Shown piece after piece: positions 8,863 to 17,032 of a DNA stretch of 64,000 nucleotides (position 1 is the stretch's first letter; every line of letters starts with the position of its first letter). Under the pieces are notes generated by a model, which was not told the origin of the DNA, made no database searches, and saw nothing but the letters and a program-made list of their open reading frames with translations. The position numbers and the translations under genes are program-made. This DNA comes from Microcoleus vaginatus WJT46-NPBG5 (lineage in GTDB: Bacteria; Cyanobacteriota; Cyanobacteriia; Cyanobacteriales; Oscillatoriaceae). The stretch covers positions 62,001 to 126,000 of the forward strand of contig JAHHHM010000004.1 of assembly GCA_019359355.1 (NCBI GenBank), written 5' to 3'.

Positions 8863-11800
8863 GTGACAAAAAAAATAACCAAAGTTATCGGAATATTTTT
8901 ACTGACAATATTTATTTTTGCAGGAATTGGTAGCCAAATTCACAAAGGCAATTCAGCCAATTGTCCTGTCTTGCAACTTGCTAAAAATACAGCCGGCGAA
9001 TCCCTTAAAATCCCCAACAGTAAACGAGACGAAATTTATCTCAACGGCATTTGGAAATTTATCCCTGCACTCGGTGGATCGCAGCAATTGCCCCCACAAA
9101 CCGGCTGGGGTTCCATCTGGGTTCCGGGAGATTGGCAGCGCGAAAACCACCCCTCAGTACCTGGAATCATTTCACGAGGAACCGGCACCGCATGGCAAAA
9201 CTTCAACGGCAAACAACTCTCAAAAGCCTGGTATCAAAGCACCATCAGCATCCCCGCCGAATGGCAAGGACGAACGATCCTGCTTGATCTCACACGCCTC
9301 AGTACCGATGCCGAAGTGTATGTGAACGGCATCCAGTGCGGCCAAATTCAGTGGCCCTACGGCGCAGCAGATATCACCACAGCCGTTAAACCAGGCAGCA
9401 GTGCAGTTTTAAGTCTATTAGTAACAGCAGCCGCCGATGAAAAAGAAAAAGCCGTAATTATGGGGCCAAATGAAATTTATAAAACCGAAAGCACGCTAGA
9501 ATCACGGGGATTAATTGGCGAAGTGCGATTACTTAGCCGGCCTGCAAAATCCTATATTAGCGACGTATTTGTACAACCGTCTACGCGAAACAATCAAATT
9601 AAATTAGATGTAGAACTTACCGATATTAAAGAAGCCGGCAAAACTGAAATTATCGCCCAAATGCTCAATGAAAAAGGCAAGATTGAGCGAGAATTCACCG
9701 GCAGCACAAACGTCACCGCCAAACCCACCCAAACTGTACAAATCGCCTGGGACTGGCCCCATCCGCGACTGTGGGACATTGGCCGGCCCAACCTTTATAC
9801 CCTGCGGCTGCAAGTGCGAGGCAGTGGCATTGAGGATGAATATCATCAAGAATTTGGCTTCCGCGAATTTTGGATAGAAAGGCGAAAATTTTACTTAAAC
9901 GGCACAGAATTGCGCCTGCGACCGATTCTTTATAGCGAAGAATGGGCCAACGGCATCCCTGAAGTTGGGAACCGAATCATCGACAGCTACCTGTGGGCCG
10001 GCTTTAATATCGCTGAACTGTGGCCTTGGAACCACAATGAACGCGGCAAATCGCACTTTCGAGAACTTTTTGCCGGCCTTGCTGACCAAAAAGGGTTTCC
10101 CCTAATCGGGCCGGCATTAGATATGACAAACCTTGCCTGGTCTGGTAGATGGAAAAACCCAGAGAATAGGGAACGCTGGGAACAGCAAATGCTCACAGAA
10201 TTGCGCCGGTATCGCAACCATCCCTCAATTTTATTGTGGGGAAGTAATTCTAATTTTTTCGGCTATAACGATGATCAAAACCCGCGTCGCATTGGCAAAA
10301 AAAAGGTAGAAGGAACCCTCGGAAAAGATGCTGACAAGCGTTTCCAGGAAATTTCTCCGGTCGGCGAAGCAGTGGTGGCAACGATTAAAAAACACGATCC
10401 CACCCGTCCCGTCCTGGTTCACCAAGGGGCCGCCGTTGGCGATGTTTATGCCTTAAACTGCTACTTAAATATGATTCCCCTGCAAGAACGGGAAGAGTGG
10501 CTTTCGCAGTGGACGCAGCAGGGAGATATGCCTTATATGGCGGTGGAATTTGGCACACCACTGCACACAACCATGATGCGAGGTCGCAAGGGTTTTGGTA
10601 ATGCAATTCTCAGTGAACCCCTGATGACTGAGTTCAGTGCGATTTACTTGGGTAAAGAGGCTTACGAGTTAGAAACTCCCGCTTATCGAGCAAAGATTCG
10701 GGAGTTATTTGTGGGGGATGGCGAGTATAAAAGCTGGCATTTTAACCCGCAACTTGATTTCGCGCCGGCATTCCAAAAGTTGCAGCAGTTATTCATTACA
10801 AATACCTGGCGCAGTTGGCGCACCTTTGGCATCACGGGTGGGATGATTCCTTGGAACAATGGCCACGGCTGGCAGGTTTCAGAGGGCGGCAAACAAACGG
10901 TGGATCTTGGCCCTTTTAAACCAGGCCGGCGTGGCCCTTACTTGCAGCAGGTGCCAAAGTCTTTATGGCACGCTTTCCAGATGGAAGCGAATACGATCCA
11001 CCCAGCCGGCATTGCGCTATTAGAAAACAATGGCCCAACCTTGGCTTGGATTGCCGGTTCTGAGCCCGCTTTTACGGCAAAAGACCATAGTTTTAAGGTA
11101 GGAGAAACCTTGCAAAAGCAAGTGGTATTGATTAACGATCTCAGGGAAAAGCAAACGTTTTCCTTTGAGTGGCAGGTGACGGTTAAGGGGCAAAAGGTGG
11201 GGACTGGCCAAAATCAGGGTAATATCGAGCCGACACAAACGCTATTTTTTCCCCTAGCAGTCGATTTGCCAAAAACCTTGGCGGCAGAAAAAGTGGAGGG
11301 AGAAATTCGCCTCAGTGCTCGGATTGGCAGCCGGCAGCATCAAGACCGTTTTAGCTTCCGGGTTTTCAGTTCGTCTTTAGCCACCGGCAAAGGAGAAATT
11401 GCGGTATTCGATCCTGCCGGCCAAACCACTGCAATGCTGCAACAGATGGGTTACACCGTTAAGCCGTGGGCCGGTTCTGACACTCCCCAGCTTTTGGTAA
11501 TCGGTCGTGAAGCATTATCCAGTGAGGAGAAGCGGCCAGGAAACTTAGAAGCCTTTGTCCGCAAGGGTGGCAGAGCAATTATTTTTACTCAAAACTCCGA
11601 ATGGTTGCAGCGTATAGGACTGCGCGTTTCGCCCCATCTCAGCCGGCGCGTCTTCCCGGTTGATGAAACGCATCCGGTGGTGGCGGGATTGGATGCACTG
11701 GATCTGCGGGACTGGCGGGGTGAAAGTTCCTTAGTAGAAGCTTATCCTGACACCAGGCAAGGCGGCATGAGGCTGAGTCCTAGCGGTTTGCCGTGGTATG

Positions 11801-12687
11801 GTTGGCACTGGGGAAATCGGGGTGCAGTCAGTTCTGTGCCGGTGGAAAAGCCGCATCATAGTTCTTGGCGACCGATTTTAGAGTCAGAATTTGATCTGGC
11901 TTACACACCGCTGATGGAACTTGATTATGGCAAAGGCCGGCTGATTTGGAATGGTTTAGACCTGGAAGATCATTATGCTGTGGAAGTGCCGGCGGCAAAA
12001 CTTGCTCAGCAAATGATCGAATACGCCCAGACAGCGCCGCTGTCTCCCAAGGCAAATAAGGTGATTTTAATCGGCAGCGAGGCAGATGCCGGTAAACTAG
12101 ATGCGCTCGGTGCCATTTACCGACAAGCCGATTCACTAGAAACTAACCCGGATTTAGTGATTATCGGTTCAGAGGCAAAGGTTAAAGATGAGGATTTGCA
12201 GGCATATTTGAATGCCGGTGGTAAGGTGTTTTTCTTGCCGGCAGCCAAACCCGCTACAACTTTGGGGGTGCAAGTGCAGGAGGTAAAAAACTTCGGCGGT
12301 TCCCTTGCAGTTCCCAATTGGCCAGAAGTTCGCGGCATCAGCGCTTCTGATTTGCGCTGGCGTTCTTTTCACGACGCTTGGTTAATCCAATCTGGTGGTG
12401 AAGTGGCAGCAGATGGTTTATTAAGTCGCGTGGTTTCTGGGAAAGGGGTGGCGATTTTCTCGCAAATCGACCCTGACGCCTTGGAAGCAGATACAAATAC
12501 CTATTTTCGTTACAGCCGGTGGCGGCAAACGCGGGCAATTTCCCAAATCCTCGCTAATATGGGCGCAAGTTTTAAAGCTGACAGGCAAATTTTCAAGCCG
12601 GTGAATAACCCGAATCGCTTCTATCACCCTGATTATCAAACAGATTTTGAGCAAGGCGATGATCCCTATCGCTATTACCGTTGGTAA
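8863..12687 (+). CDS. Large glycoside hydrolase family 2-like exported protein
   Basis: 1274 aa with a GTG start and an N-terminal hydrophobic export segment (IGIFLLTIFIFAGIGSQI, about 9-26). The N-terminal half has GH2 architecture: a sugar-binding jelly roll (from YLNGIWKFIPA through LLDLTRLSTDAEVYVNG), an immunoglobulin-like domain, then a TIM barrel. The usual barrel signature ending in Asn-Glu appears near residue 460 as NHPSILLWGSNS, so the acid/base glutamate is replaced by serine. A glutamate is retained in PYMAVEFGTP, the region of the usual nucleophile. The C-terminal half has class I amidotransferase-like segments (AVFDPAGQTTAML, FVRKGGRAIIF) resembling those appended to some beta-galactosidase families. 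Position after the export and polymerase genes suggests trimming or binding of the exopolysaccharide. The substrate is unknown and the enzyme may be altered or inactive. Confidence 0.82.
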   Translation: MTKKITKVIGIFLLTIFIFAGIGSQIHKGNSANCPVLQLAKNTAGESLKIPNSKRDEIYLNGIWKFIPALGGSQQLPPQTGWGSIWVPGDWQRENHPSVPGIISRGTGTAWQNFNGKQLSKAWYQSTISIPAEWQGRTILLDLTRLSTDAEVYVNGIQCGQIQWPYGAADITTAVKPGSSAVLSLLVTAAADEKEKAVIMGPNEIYKTESTLESRGLIGEVRLLSRPAKSYISDVFVQPSTRNNQIKLDVELTDIKEAGKTEIIAQMLNEKGKIEREFTGSTNVTAKPTQTVQIAWDWPHPRLWDIGRPNLYTLRLQVRGSGIEDEYHQEFGFREFWIERRKFYLNGTELRLRPILYSEEWANGIPEVGNRIIDSYLWAGFNIAELWPWNHNERGKSHFRELFAGLADQKGFPLIGPALDMTNLAWSGRWKNPENRERWEQQMLTELRRYRNHPSILLWGSNSNFFGYNDDQNPRRIGKKKVEGTLGKDADKRFQEISPVGEAVVATIKKHDPTRPVLVHQGAAVGDVYALNCYLNMIPLQEREEWLSQWTQQGDMPYMAVEFGTPLHTTMMRGRKGFGNAILSEPLMTEFSAIYLGKEAYELETPAYRAKIRELFVGDGEYKSWHFNPQLDFAPAFQKLQQLFITNTWRSWRTFGITGGMIPWNNGHGWQVSEGGKQTVDLGPFKPGRRGPYLQQVPKSLWHAFQMEANTIHPAGIALLENNGPTLAWIAGSEPAFTAKDHSFKVGETLQKQVVLINDLREKQTFSFEWQVTVKGQKVGTGQNQGNIEPTQTLFFPLAVDLPKTLAAEKVEGEIRLSARIGSRQHQDRFSFRVFSSSLATGKGEIAVFDPAGQTTAMLQQMGYTVKPWAGSDTPQLLVIGREALSSEEKRPGNLEAFVRKGGRAIIFTQNSEWLQRIGLRVSPHLSRRVFPVDETHPVVAGLDALDLRDWRGESSLVEAYPDTRQGGMRLSPSGLPWYGWHWGNRGAVSSVPVEKPHHSSWRPILESEFDLAYTPLMELDYGKGRLIWNGLDLEDHYAVEVPAAKLAQQMIEYAQTAPLSPKANKVILIGSEADAGKLDALGAIYRQADSLETNPDLVIIGSEAKVKDEDLQAYLNAGGKVFFLPAAKPATTLGVQVQEVKNFGGSLAVPNWPEVRGISASDLRWRSFHDAWLIQSGGEVAADGLLSRVVSGKGVAIFSQIDPDALEADTNTYFRYSRWRQTRAISQILANMGASFKADRQIFKPVNNPNRFYHPDYQTDFEQGDDPYRYYRW

Positions 12688-12699
12688 AAGCCGGTAACG

Positions 12700-12933
12700 G
12701 TGAGTTCGATTTTCGTCGTAGCGGCAGGTATCCTATTAACGAGCTTGAGTGCCGGTGTTTTGATGGGATGGATGGGTTTGCTTTGCTCGCAAGAAGGGTT
12801 TGCGCCGGGGGAAGCGGTTTATCTGACTCAGGTGCCGGTGGAAGCTTCGCTTTGGGCGACGAACGCTGAGGGTCAGTTTGCTCGGAATTTGATGAAGTGG
12901 AATTCGGATTGTTTGCGATTTTATGCGCTGTAA
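12700..12933 (+). CDS. Small hypothetical membrane protein
   Basis: 77 aa with a GTG start only 12 bp after the GH2-like stop codon, so likely co-transcribed with it. The first 30 residues are hydrophobic (FVVAAGILLTSLSAGVLMGW), consistent with a signal anchor, followed by a short soluble tail with two cysteines (LLCSQ and DCLRF). I do not recognise a family. The position at the end of the exopolysaccharide run and the membrane anchor are the only clues. It could be a non-coding reading frame, since no strong ribosome binding site is visible. Confidence 0.45.
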   Translation: MSSIFVVAAGILLTSLSAGVLMGWMGLLCSQEGFAPGEAVYLTQVPVEASLWATNAEGQFARNLMKWNSDCLRFYAL

Positions 12934-13041
12934 TGGCGTGTTAGACCGCAACTGCGGCACAATTATAAGTTAGGCAGTTTAAGTCCTGATTGAGGCGGTG
13001 CTTTAGAATAATTGAGTGAGGTAACAAAGGTTGGTTAAAGT

Positions 13042-13878
13042 GTGAAACTATCAGAACAAACAATATCGGCTCTTGCCTCGGTTATTACTGGTGATGGAGG
13101 AAGATCGCCATATCGAACTGGTCCACAATTAGTTTCGTTCTTCAACCAATTTGGTTCAGAGGACACTTATGAGAGCGGTTTTCCTTCTCGTTGGTATTAT
13201 GCAGAAGAGAAAGTGCGCGAATTTAATGACACGTCAACCATGAAAGATATTCTGGTTGCGGCTCTCGATCCTCGCCACTTTCTAGCTCAAGAACTCAACA
13301 TTAATGTTGCAGTCGAACATCTAAACCAGTTTCTTGAGTTTGATAATTACGAATTGCGACCTTCAGGAAAGAGGTGGGATGTTTACAAATTAAGCGGCTC
13401 TTCAATCGAGTTATTGCATCCTTATGAAAATTCAGTTGAACTAACACATATCTTTATTGATGAACAAATAAAGAAGTGTGACAAGAAGCTTGGTGAAGGA
13501 GATTTTGATGGTGCAATTACCAATGCACGCTCTCTTGTCGAAGCAGTTTTGTCAGCGATTGAGAAAGAATTTGATCCTAATCCACCTGAATATGACGGCA
13601 ACCTGCCGAAGCTGTACAAGAGGGTTCAAAAGCACTTAAACCTCTCCCCAGGACAGGAGAGGCTTGCAGAATGTCTGAGGCAAATCCTATCCGGATTAAC
13701 AAGCATAGTTTCTGGCTTGGCTACTTTACGCAATACGATGAGTGATTCTCATGTTATTTCATATAAACCACTAGAACATCATGCAAAATTAGCAGTTAAT
13801 TGTGCTAAGACTCTCTGTGATTTTCTATTTGAAACAAAGGAGTATCAAATGCAGAAAAAGAAGAATAACGCCCCCTAA
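13042..13878 (+). CDS. Abortive infection family protein (Abi C-terminal domain)
   Basis: 278 aa with a GTG start. The N-terminal part (LVSFFNQFGSEDTYESGFPSR) and the C-terminal part match what I know of abortive-infection family proteins with the Abi C-terminal domain. That domain shows here as AITNARSLVEAVLSAIEKEF, then LPKLYKRVQKHLNL, GLTSIVSGLATLRN and a late helix ending LCDFLFET. Some members abort phage infection, but the family is broad and mostly untested. The gene stands alone in its orientation, next to a DUF4258/DUF2283 pair. It has none of the GCCGG words that fill the surrounding genes, which points to recent acquisition. Antiphage activity is an inference. Confidence 0.75.
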   Translation: MKLSEQTISALASVITGDGGRSPYRTGPQLVSFFNQFGSEDTYESGFPSRWYYAEEKVREFNDTSTMKDILVAALDPRHFLAQELNINVAVEHLNQFLEFDNYELRPSGKRWDVYKLSGSSIELLHPYENSVELTHIFIDEQIKKCDKKLGEGDFDGAITNARSLVEAVLSAIEKEFDPNPPEYDGNLPKLYKRVQKHLNLSPGQERLAECLRQILSGLTSIVSGLATLRNTMSDSHVISYKPLEHHAKLAVNCAKTLCDFLFETKEYQMQKKKNNAP

Positions 13879-13954
13879 CAATCGCGCTGCACCGGAACGT
13901 TTCAAGCATACCAGGGAGAGCGATGTTTGCAGAGGTAGCGATTGCTTTCCCTAC

Positions 13955-14173
13955 TTAAGCTACAGTAAAAGATACATTTTCTAGCACTACATTAGGGATA
14001 CTTCCAGCACCTAAAACCTCTTTAGCATCTAAAATTTCTATCCCTATTAATAACTCATTTTCACCAATATTTAAAGCAATTTCGTCAGTTAATTGTAAAG
14101 TGCGACACTGATGTTTACCTTCTACAAGTCTAATGTAGAGAGCATCAACTTCTGAATCATAACTAATCTTCAT
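13955..14173 (-). CDS. DUF2283 domain-containing protein
   Basis: 72 aa. The sequence starts MKISYDSEVDALYIRL and continues with IALNIGENELLIGIEILDA, the two-part signature of the DUF2283 family of short beta-rich proteins. It lies 11 bp downstream of a DUF4258 gene on the same strand, an arrangement frequent in cyanobacteria and suggestive of a toxin-antitoxin-like pair, with DUF2283 the likely antitoxin or partner. No biochemical role has been established to my knowledge. Start and stop are unambiguous. Confidence 0.85.
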   Translation of the reverse strand: MKISYDSEVDALYIRLVEGKHQCRTLQLTDEIALNIGENELLIGIEILDAKEVLGAGSIPNVVLENVSFTVA

Positions 14174-14184
14174 AAACTTTGACC

Positions 14185-14439
14185 TCAGAAATAAAAAGTA
14201 TAAACCGTGATAACGACTAACTCAGTATCAGTCTCGGCAACAATTGGTACTACTTTCTTGAGAGAGTAGAGCTTACCCTGCCAATCTTTATTATACTGAA
14301 AAGTAGCTTGATATTTGTACCTACCATTTTTAGCAGTTTGTCGATTACCTGTAATAATAGTATCAACAATTTCTACTTCATTTGTACCTCTTTCAATCGC
14401 TTGCTCTTGGGCATGATTAGTTAATCTAATGGGTTTCAC
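14185..14439 (-). CDS. DUF4258 domain-containing protein
   Basis: 84 aa. The motifs LTNHAQEQAIERGTNEVEI and the C-terminal strand block LVVITVYTFYF fit DUF4258, a small family with a RelE/BECR-like look that often accompanies DUF2283. The conserved HAxxRxxERG-type helix appears as HAQEQAIERG. It is the first gene of a two-gene unit with DUF2283 (11-bp gap). A toxin role for the pair is an inference from gene arrangement and size. The pair sits within the stretch lacking GCCGG words. Confidence 0.83.
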   Translation of the reverse strand: MKPIRLTNHAQEQAIERGTNEVEIVDTIITGNRQTAKNGRYKYQATFQYNKDWQGKLYSLKKVVPIVAETDTELVVITVYTFYF

Positions 14440-14838
14440 TTTTGCTTATCCATATTCAGTATTAGGAGTCGGCGAATCATAAACCGGCTAGAAACCAGTT
14501 TTTTTCAATCGTATTGATTAAAAAACGGAAGATTTGTACAGAACATCAAATATATATTGGTAGCCAACGCAATTGAATGATTCAGAATAAATTCATTCAT
14601 GTCTACCTCTACCAGTATCCTGAAAACCCATATAGGTGTACCAAGTAGGGGAAGGAGGACGCTTTTTCTGAGCATACCTTCACCAGAGATGCTTGCACAG
14701 GCCGGCTGGGCAATATCTGACTTCCACAAGTGTGGTTTATCCGCATTAACCGGCACCCCTTCACCTCCAACCGCGACACTCGTCTAAATAATCGAGATTG
14801 CCGAATCATCTCAGTTAGTATTATCTAATAAGATGGGT
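14440..14838. other. Intergenic region without a recognisable gene
   Basis: About 400 bp between the DUF4258 gene and a LuxR remnant. Overlapping short frames on both strands (about 14505-14809) encode no motif I recognise. The GCCGG word reappears here, at 14483 and 14701, marking the edge of the stretch that lacks it. It may be debris from the same event that truncated the LuxR gene. Confidence 0.4.
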
Positions 14839-14982
14839 TTAGTTAACTAAACCAGCACGGAGGGCGCGGACAGCAGCAGAAGTGCGATCATCACAAGATA
14901 GCTTAGTCAAAATATTACGCACATGAGTTTTCACTGTACCGAGGGAAATATGTAGTTCTCCGTTCTTCCACTCCAACCTCAT
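14839..14982 (-). pseudogene. Remnant of a NarL/LuxR-family response regulator (HTH end only)
   Basis: Reading the minus strand from about 14964 to the stop at 14839 gives ELHISLGTVKTHVRNILTKL followed by SCDDRTSAAVRALRAGLVN. This is the second half of a LuxR-type helix-turn-helix and its normal C-terminal end. The receiver domain and the first HTH helices are missing. Upstream codons read RLEWKN instead of the expected SNQEIA-like segment, and the 2Fe-2S gene begins at 15023 on the other strand. The fragment keeps an open frame, but 40-odd residues cannot form a functional regulator. It is most simply a 5'-truncated relic left by a rearrangement. Confidence 0.8.
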
Positions 14983-15022
14983 TCCTCAAAACTCCCCTCT
15001 CCCACTTAAAACTCAAACCAAC

Positions 15023-15505
15023 ATGGTCAAAACGATTCGCTTAGATCCCCTTGCCTACGAAGCCGCAGTTCAAACCAATACCAACATCCTCTCAGCATTG
15101 CTAGCGCACGAACTGAACGTGCTGAAAGAATGTGGAGGGCGGGGGATGTGTGCCACCTGCCATGTTTTCATTAAACAGGGGATGGACAGTCTCTCTCCCA
15201 TGAACCGGCGGGAACAACGAACCCTAGAAATTATTACCAGATCTCAAACAAATTCTCGCCTTGCCTGTCAGGCACGAGTCATGGATGAAGGGGTAGTTGT
15301 GGAAGTCCCCACAGGGATGTACATCAACGCCATTCAAGATGTTAACGCCCTCATTGGTCGCCGCGCCGAACAAAATTTGCTCCACCCGATTACCGGCCAG
15401 GTTGTTGTGGAAGCCGGCAAGTTAATTACTCGTTCTATCATTACCCAACTCGAAGAAACTCGCTTCCAAGTTGGGGAGTATCTCGTTCACACGCGAGATG
15501 CTTAA
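15023..15505 (+). CDS. 2Fe-2S ferredoxin-domain protein of the PAP-like cluster
   Basis: 160 aa. Residues about 1-95 form a 2Fe-2S ferredoxin fold with cluster ligands Cys37, Cys43, Cys46 (CGGRGMCATC) and Cys82 (RLACQA). The Cys-x5-Cys-x2-Cys spacing is adrenodoxin-like rather than the Cys-x4 spacing of plant-type PetF. The last 60 residues are a separate tail (GQVVVEAGKLITRSIITQLE) with no family I can name. It is likely a soluble electron carrier. It is followed after 81 bp by a phycobilisome-like gene. The same neighbours occur in the Synechocystis slr0144-slr0152 cluster implicated in photosystem II assembly, where Slr0148 is the probable counterpart (inferred from memory of that cluster). 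Confidence 0.87.
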   Translation: MVKTIRLDPLAYEAAVQTNTNILSALLAHELNVLKECGGRGMCATCHVFIKQGMDSLSPMNRREQRTLEIITRSQTNSRLACQARVMDEGVVVEVPTGMYINAIQDVNALIGRRAEQNLLHPITGQVVVEAGKLITRSIITQLEETRFQVGEYLVHTRDA

Positions 15506-15524
15506 AAACGGCTACTATCCCTGG

Positions 15525-15554
15525 GATTTTAGATTTTAATTTTTATCTAAAATC
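15525..15554. repeat. GATTTTAGAT inverted repeat
   Basis: Perfect 10-bp arms GATTTTAGAT and ATCTAAAATC with a 10-nt AT-rich loop, between the 2Fe-2S gene and the phycobilisome-like gene. The same word recurs near 28181, 42091, 44358 and 60404. It could act as an attenuator between the two genes. Confidence 0.6.
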
Positions 15555-15586
15555 GTTCAATTATGTAGTGTTGCAGGAAGTAATTT

Positions 15587-16051
15587 ATGTTAAGCAAACT
15601 GACCCGCTTGAGTGTGACAGTGGATGGTCGTTATGCTACGGCTGCGGAATTGCAGTTTTTGAAAGATTATTTTAAGACATTTAATTTGCGCTTAAAAGCT
15701 TACAAAAAAATTCAAGCGGCTGAAGCAGAAATTCTTCGGAAAGTGGAAGCAAAAGTTCTGTCAATTGACCCAAATTTATTTCGCAGCGGTTCCGAGGATG
15801 CGACGGCTAAATGGCGACTCGACACGCTTCGGGTTTTGCGATACACCTCTGCTGCTTTGTTAACTAATGATGTCGAGCGGCTGCGGAACGGCTTTATCCT
15901 TTGGTTCCACACGATTCTGCGGGCGCTGGAGGCTGAGCGCAGTGCGAATATTACTTATCAAGTGATGCTTGATGTGATTAAGCAGTATTTAACGCCTGCA
16001 GAAGCGGCGATTTTTTCTCCGATTTGGGAATTGCACCGGCTTAAAAAATAA
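15587..16051 (+). CDS. Phycobilisome-family protein without bilin cysteine
   Basis: 154 aa of globin-like, almost wholly helical phycobiliprotein fold. It has an N-terminal segment (LSVTVDGRYATAAELQFLKDYF), a central TLRVLRYTSAALLTNDVERL corresponding to the phycobiliprotein RxxTYA region, and a C-terminal LDVIKQYLTPAEAAIF. The protein has no cysteine at all, so it cannot attach a bilin covalently. It is probably the second gene of a unit with the upstream 2Fe-2S protein. By order it matches Slr0149 of the Synechocystis PAP cluster, where such proteins are thought to help photosystem II assembly rather than harvest light. That functional statement is by analogy. Confidence 0.82.
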   Translation: MLSKLTRLSVTVDGRYATAAELQFLKDYFKTFNLRLKAYKKIQAAEAEILRKVEAKVLSIDPNLFRSGSEDATAKWRLDTLRVLRYTSAALLTNDVERLRNGFILWFHTILRALEAERSANITYQVMLDVIKQYLTPAEAAIFSPIWELHRLKK

Positions 16052-16150
16052 TCTTGCCAAGCCCAATACATTTATTTTATGTTGTTAGCTCTGAAGCTCA
16101 TCTTCAAAGATTATTAATACTTTGCAAAGATTATTTTTTAACCGCAGATT

Positions 16151-16202
16151 CCGCAGGTGAAACTGGAATGCGCTACGCTCCTCATTCAAGTTCCACCTGC
16201 GG
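16151..16202. repeat. Imperfect inverted repeat (dispersed element)
   Basis: Arms of 20 bp at 16151-16170 and 16183-16202 (outer part CCGCAGGTG/CACCTGCGG) pair with two mismatches around a 12-nt loop. The preceding ACCGCAGATTCCGCAGG resembles the 'CCGCAGAT' tandem words common in cyanobacterial spacers. It lies just before the strong palindrome at 16228 and may be a miniature mobile repeat. Confidence 0.5.
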
Positions 16203-16227
16203 ACGCAGCTAAATTCAGAGGAACATG

Positions 16228-16270
16228 ATTTTACTGAGATTAACTGGCACTTAGTTAATCTCAGTAAAAT
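16228..16270. terminator. Perfect 18-bp-stem bidirectional terminator
   Basis: The arms ATTTTACTGAGATTAACT and AGTTAATCTCAGTAAAAT are exact reverse complements separated by the 7-nt loop GGCACTT. T-rich sequence (ATTTTTGTTTT) follows on the plus side. The site lies between the convergent genes ending at 16051 (plus) and 16297 (minus), so it can stop transcription from both arms of the PAP-like cluster. Confidence 0.85.
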
Positions 16271-16296
16271 ATTTTTGTTTTAATAAATTGCCCTTT

Positions 16297-16953
16297 TCAG
16301 TCGCACAAAATAGCCAGGATCTTGTCATGGTTTTGTCCTTCTGCCACCCAAGATTCTGCCGGCTTTAGGCGTTCTGTTAAGCCAATAATAAATCGGTTGG
16401 TTTCTGCACCCATTGACTCGCACGTTGTTTGCAGGGAGTAAATGTCTCGACCTGTAAGCTGGCTGAAGAATGCACTTAAGATGCCGGCTTCTAAAAAACA
16501 CACGGGATGATTGGTTTTAGGTGCGCTTTCCGCAAAAGGAGAGTTGCTAATTCTCACTTCTAAAAATCCCTGCTGATAATAGGTTTGGTCAAATTCAAAC
16601 GTTCCCCAACCAAGGGTTTTCCAACACTGTTGAAAACATTGGAGAAATTCAACCATTTCCATTTCAGCTAAAGGCTTGCCGTAGTATTCACTCACTTCTT
16701 CACAAAAACGGACGTAGAAATTTTTGCCCCACCAGCGACCACAATTGAACAGTACCAAGCGTGCAGCTTGGCCAGTTTCTTGGTCTAGACCTTGGTAAAT
16801 TGCTTTTATTAAAGTATCTGGCAAAGCTAGGAAACGATCGCCCCGACGATTTTCTAACAAACCCAGCTCGAGATCGCCTCGAATATAGGTAGCGGGGGCA
16901 AAGTAATTTCCAGGGAGGCGTTTGGACTCAAGTAAATCAGAGATCGCAATCAT
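16297..16953 (-). CDS. V4R-domain protein (PAP-like cluster, Slr0147-type)
   Basis: 218 aa. The C-terminal half is a V4R (4-vinyl reductase, BchJ-like) domain: FFSQLTGRDIYSLQTTCESM followed by GAETNRFIIG. The usual Cys-x5-7-Cys metal pair is reduced to one cysteine here, since the second position is Asn. The N-terminal half begins MIAISDLLESKRLPGNYFAP and carries a WGKNFYVRFCEEVSEYYG helix region. V4R domains bind small hydrophobic or tetrapyrrole-like ligands in other proteins. In the Synechocystis PAP cluster two V4R proteins flank a phycobilisome-like gene, the same set seen here. The last gene of the minus-strand arm, it ends at the 16228 terminator. Confidence 0.8.
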   Translation of the reverse strand: MIAISDLLESKRLPGNYFAPATYIRGDLELGLLENRRGDRFLALPDTLIKAIYQGLDQETGQAARLVLFNCGRWWGKNFYVRFCEEVSEYYGKPLAEMEMVEFLQCFQQCWKTLGWGTFEFDQTYYQQGFLEVRISNSPFAESAPKTNHPVCFLEAGILSAFFSQLTGRDIYSLQTTCESMGAETNRFIIGLTERLKPAESWVAEGQNHDKILAILCD

Positions 16954-17032
16954 GTTAATAATTAATTATTAGCTAGAATTTTCAATTTTTTCAAAATTCA
17001 AAATCGTAAGTTCTGAATTTTTCAGGGCGAGT

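Noticed and set aside
14505-14809. Short frames on both strands before the LuxR remnant
   Set aside because: No motif; hydrophobic stretches probably accidental.
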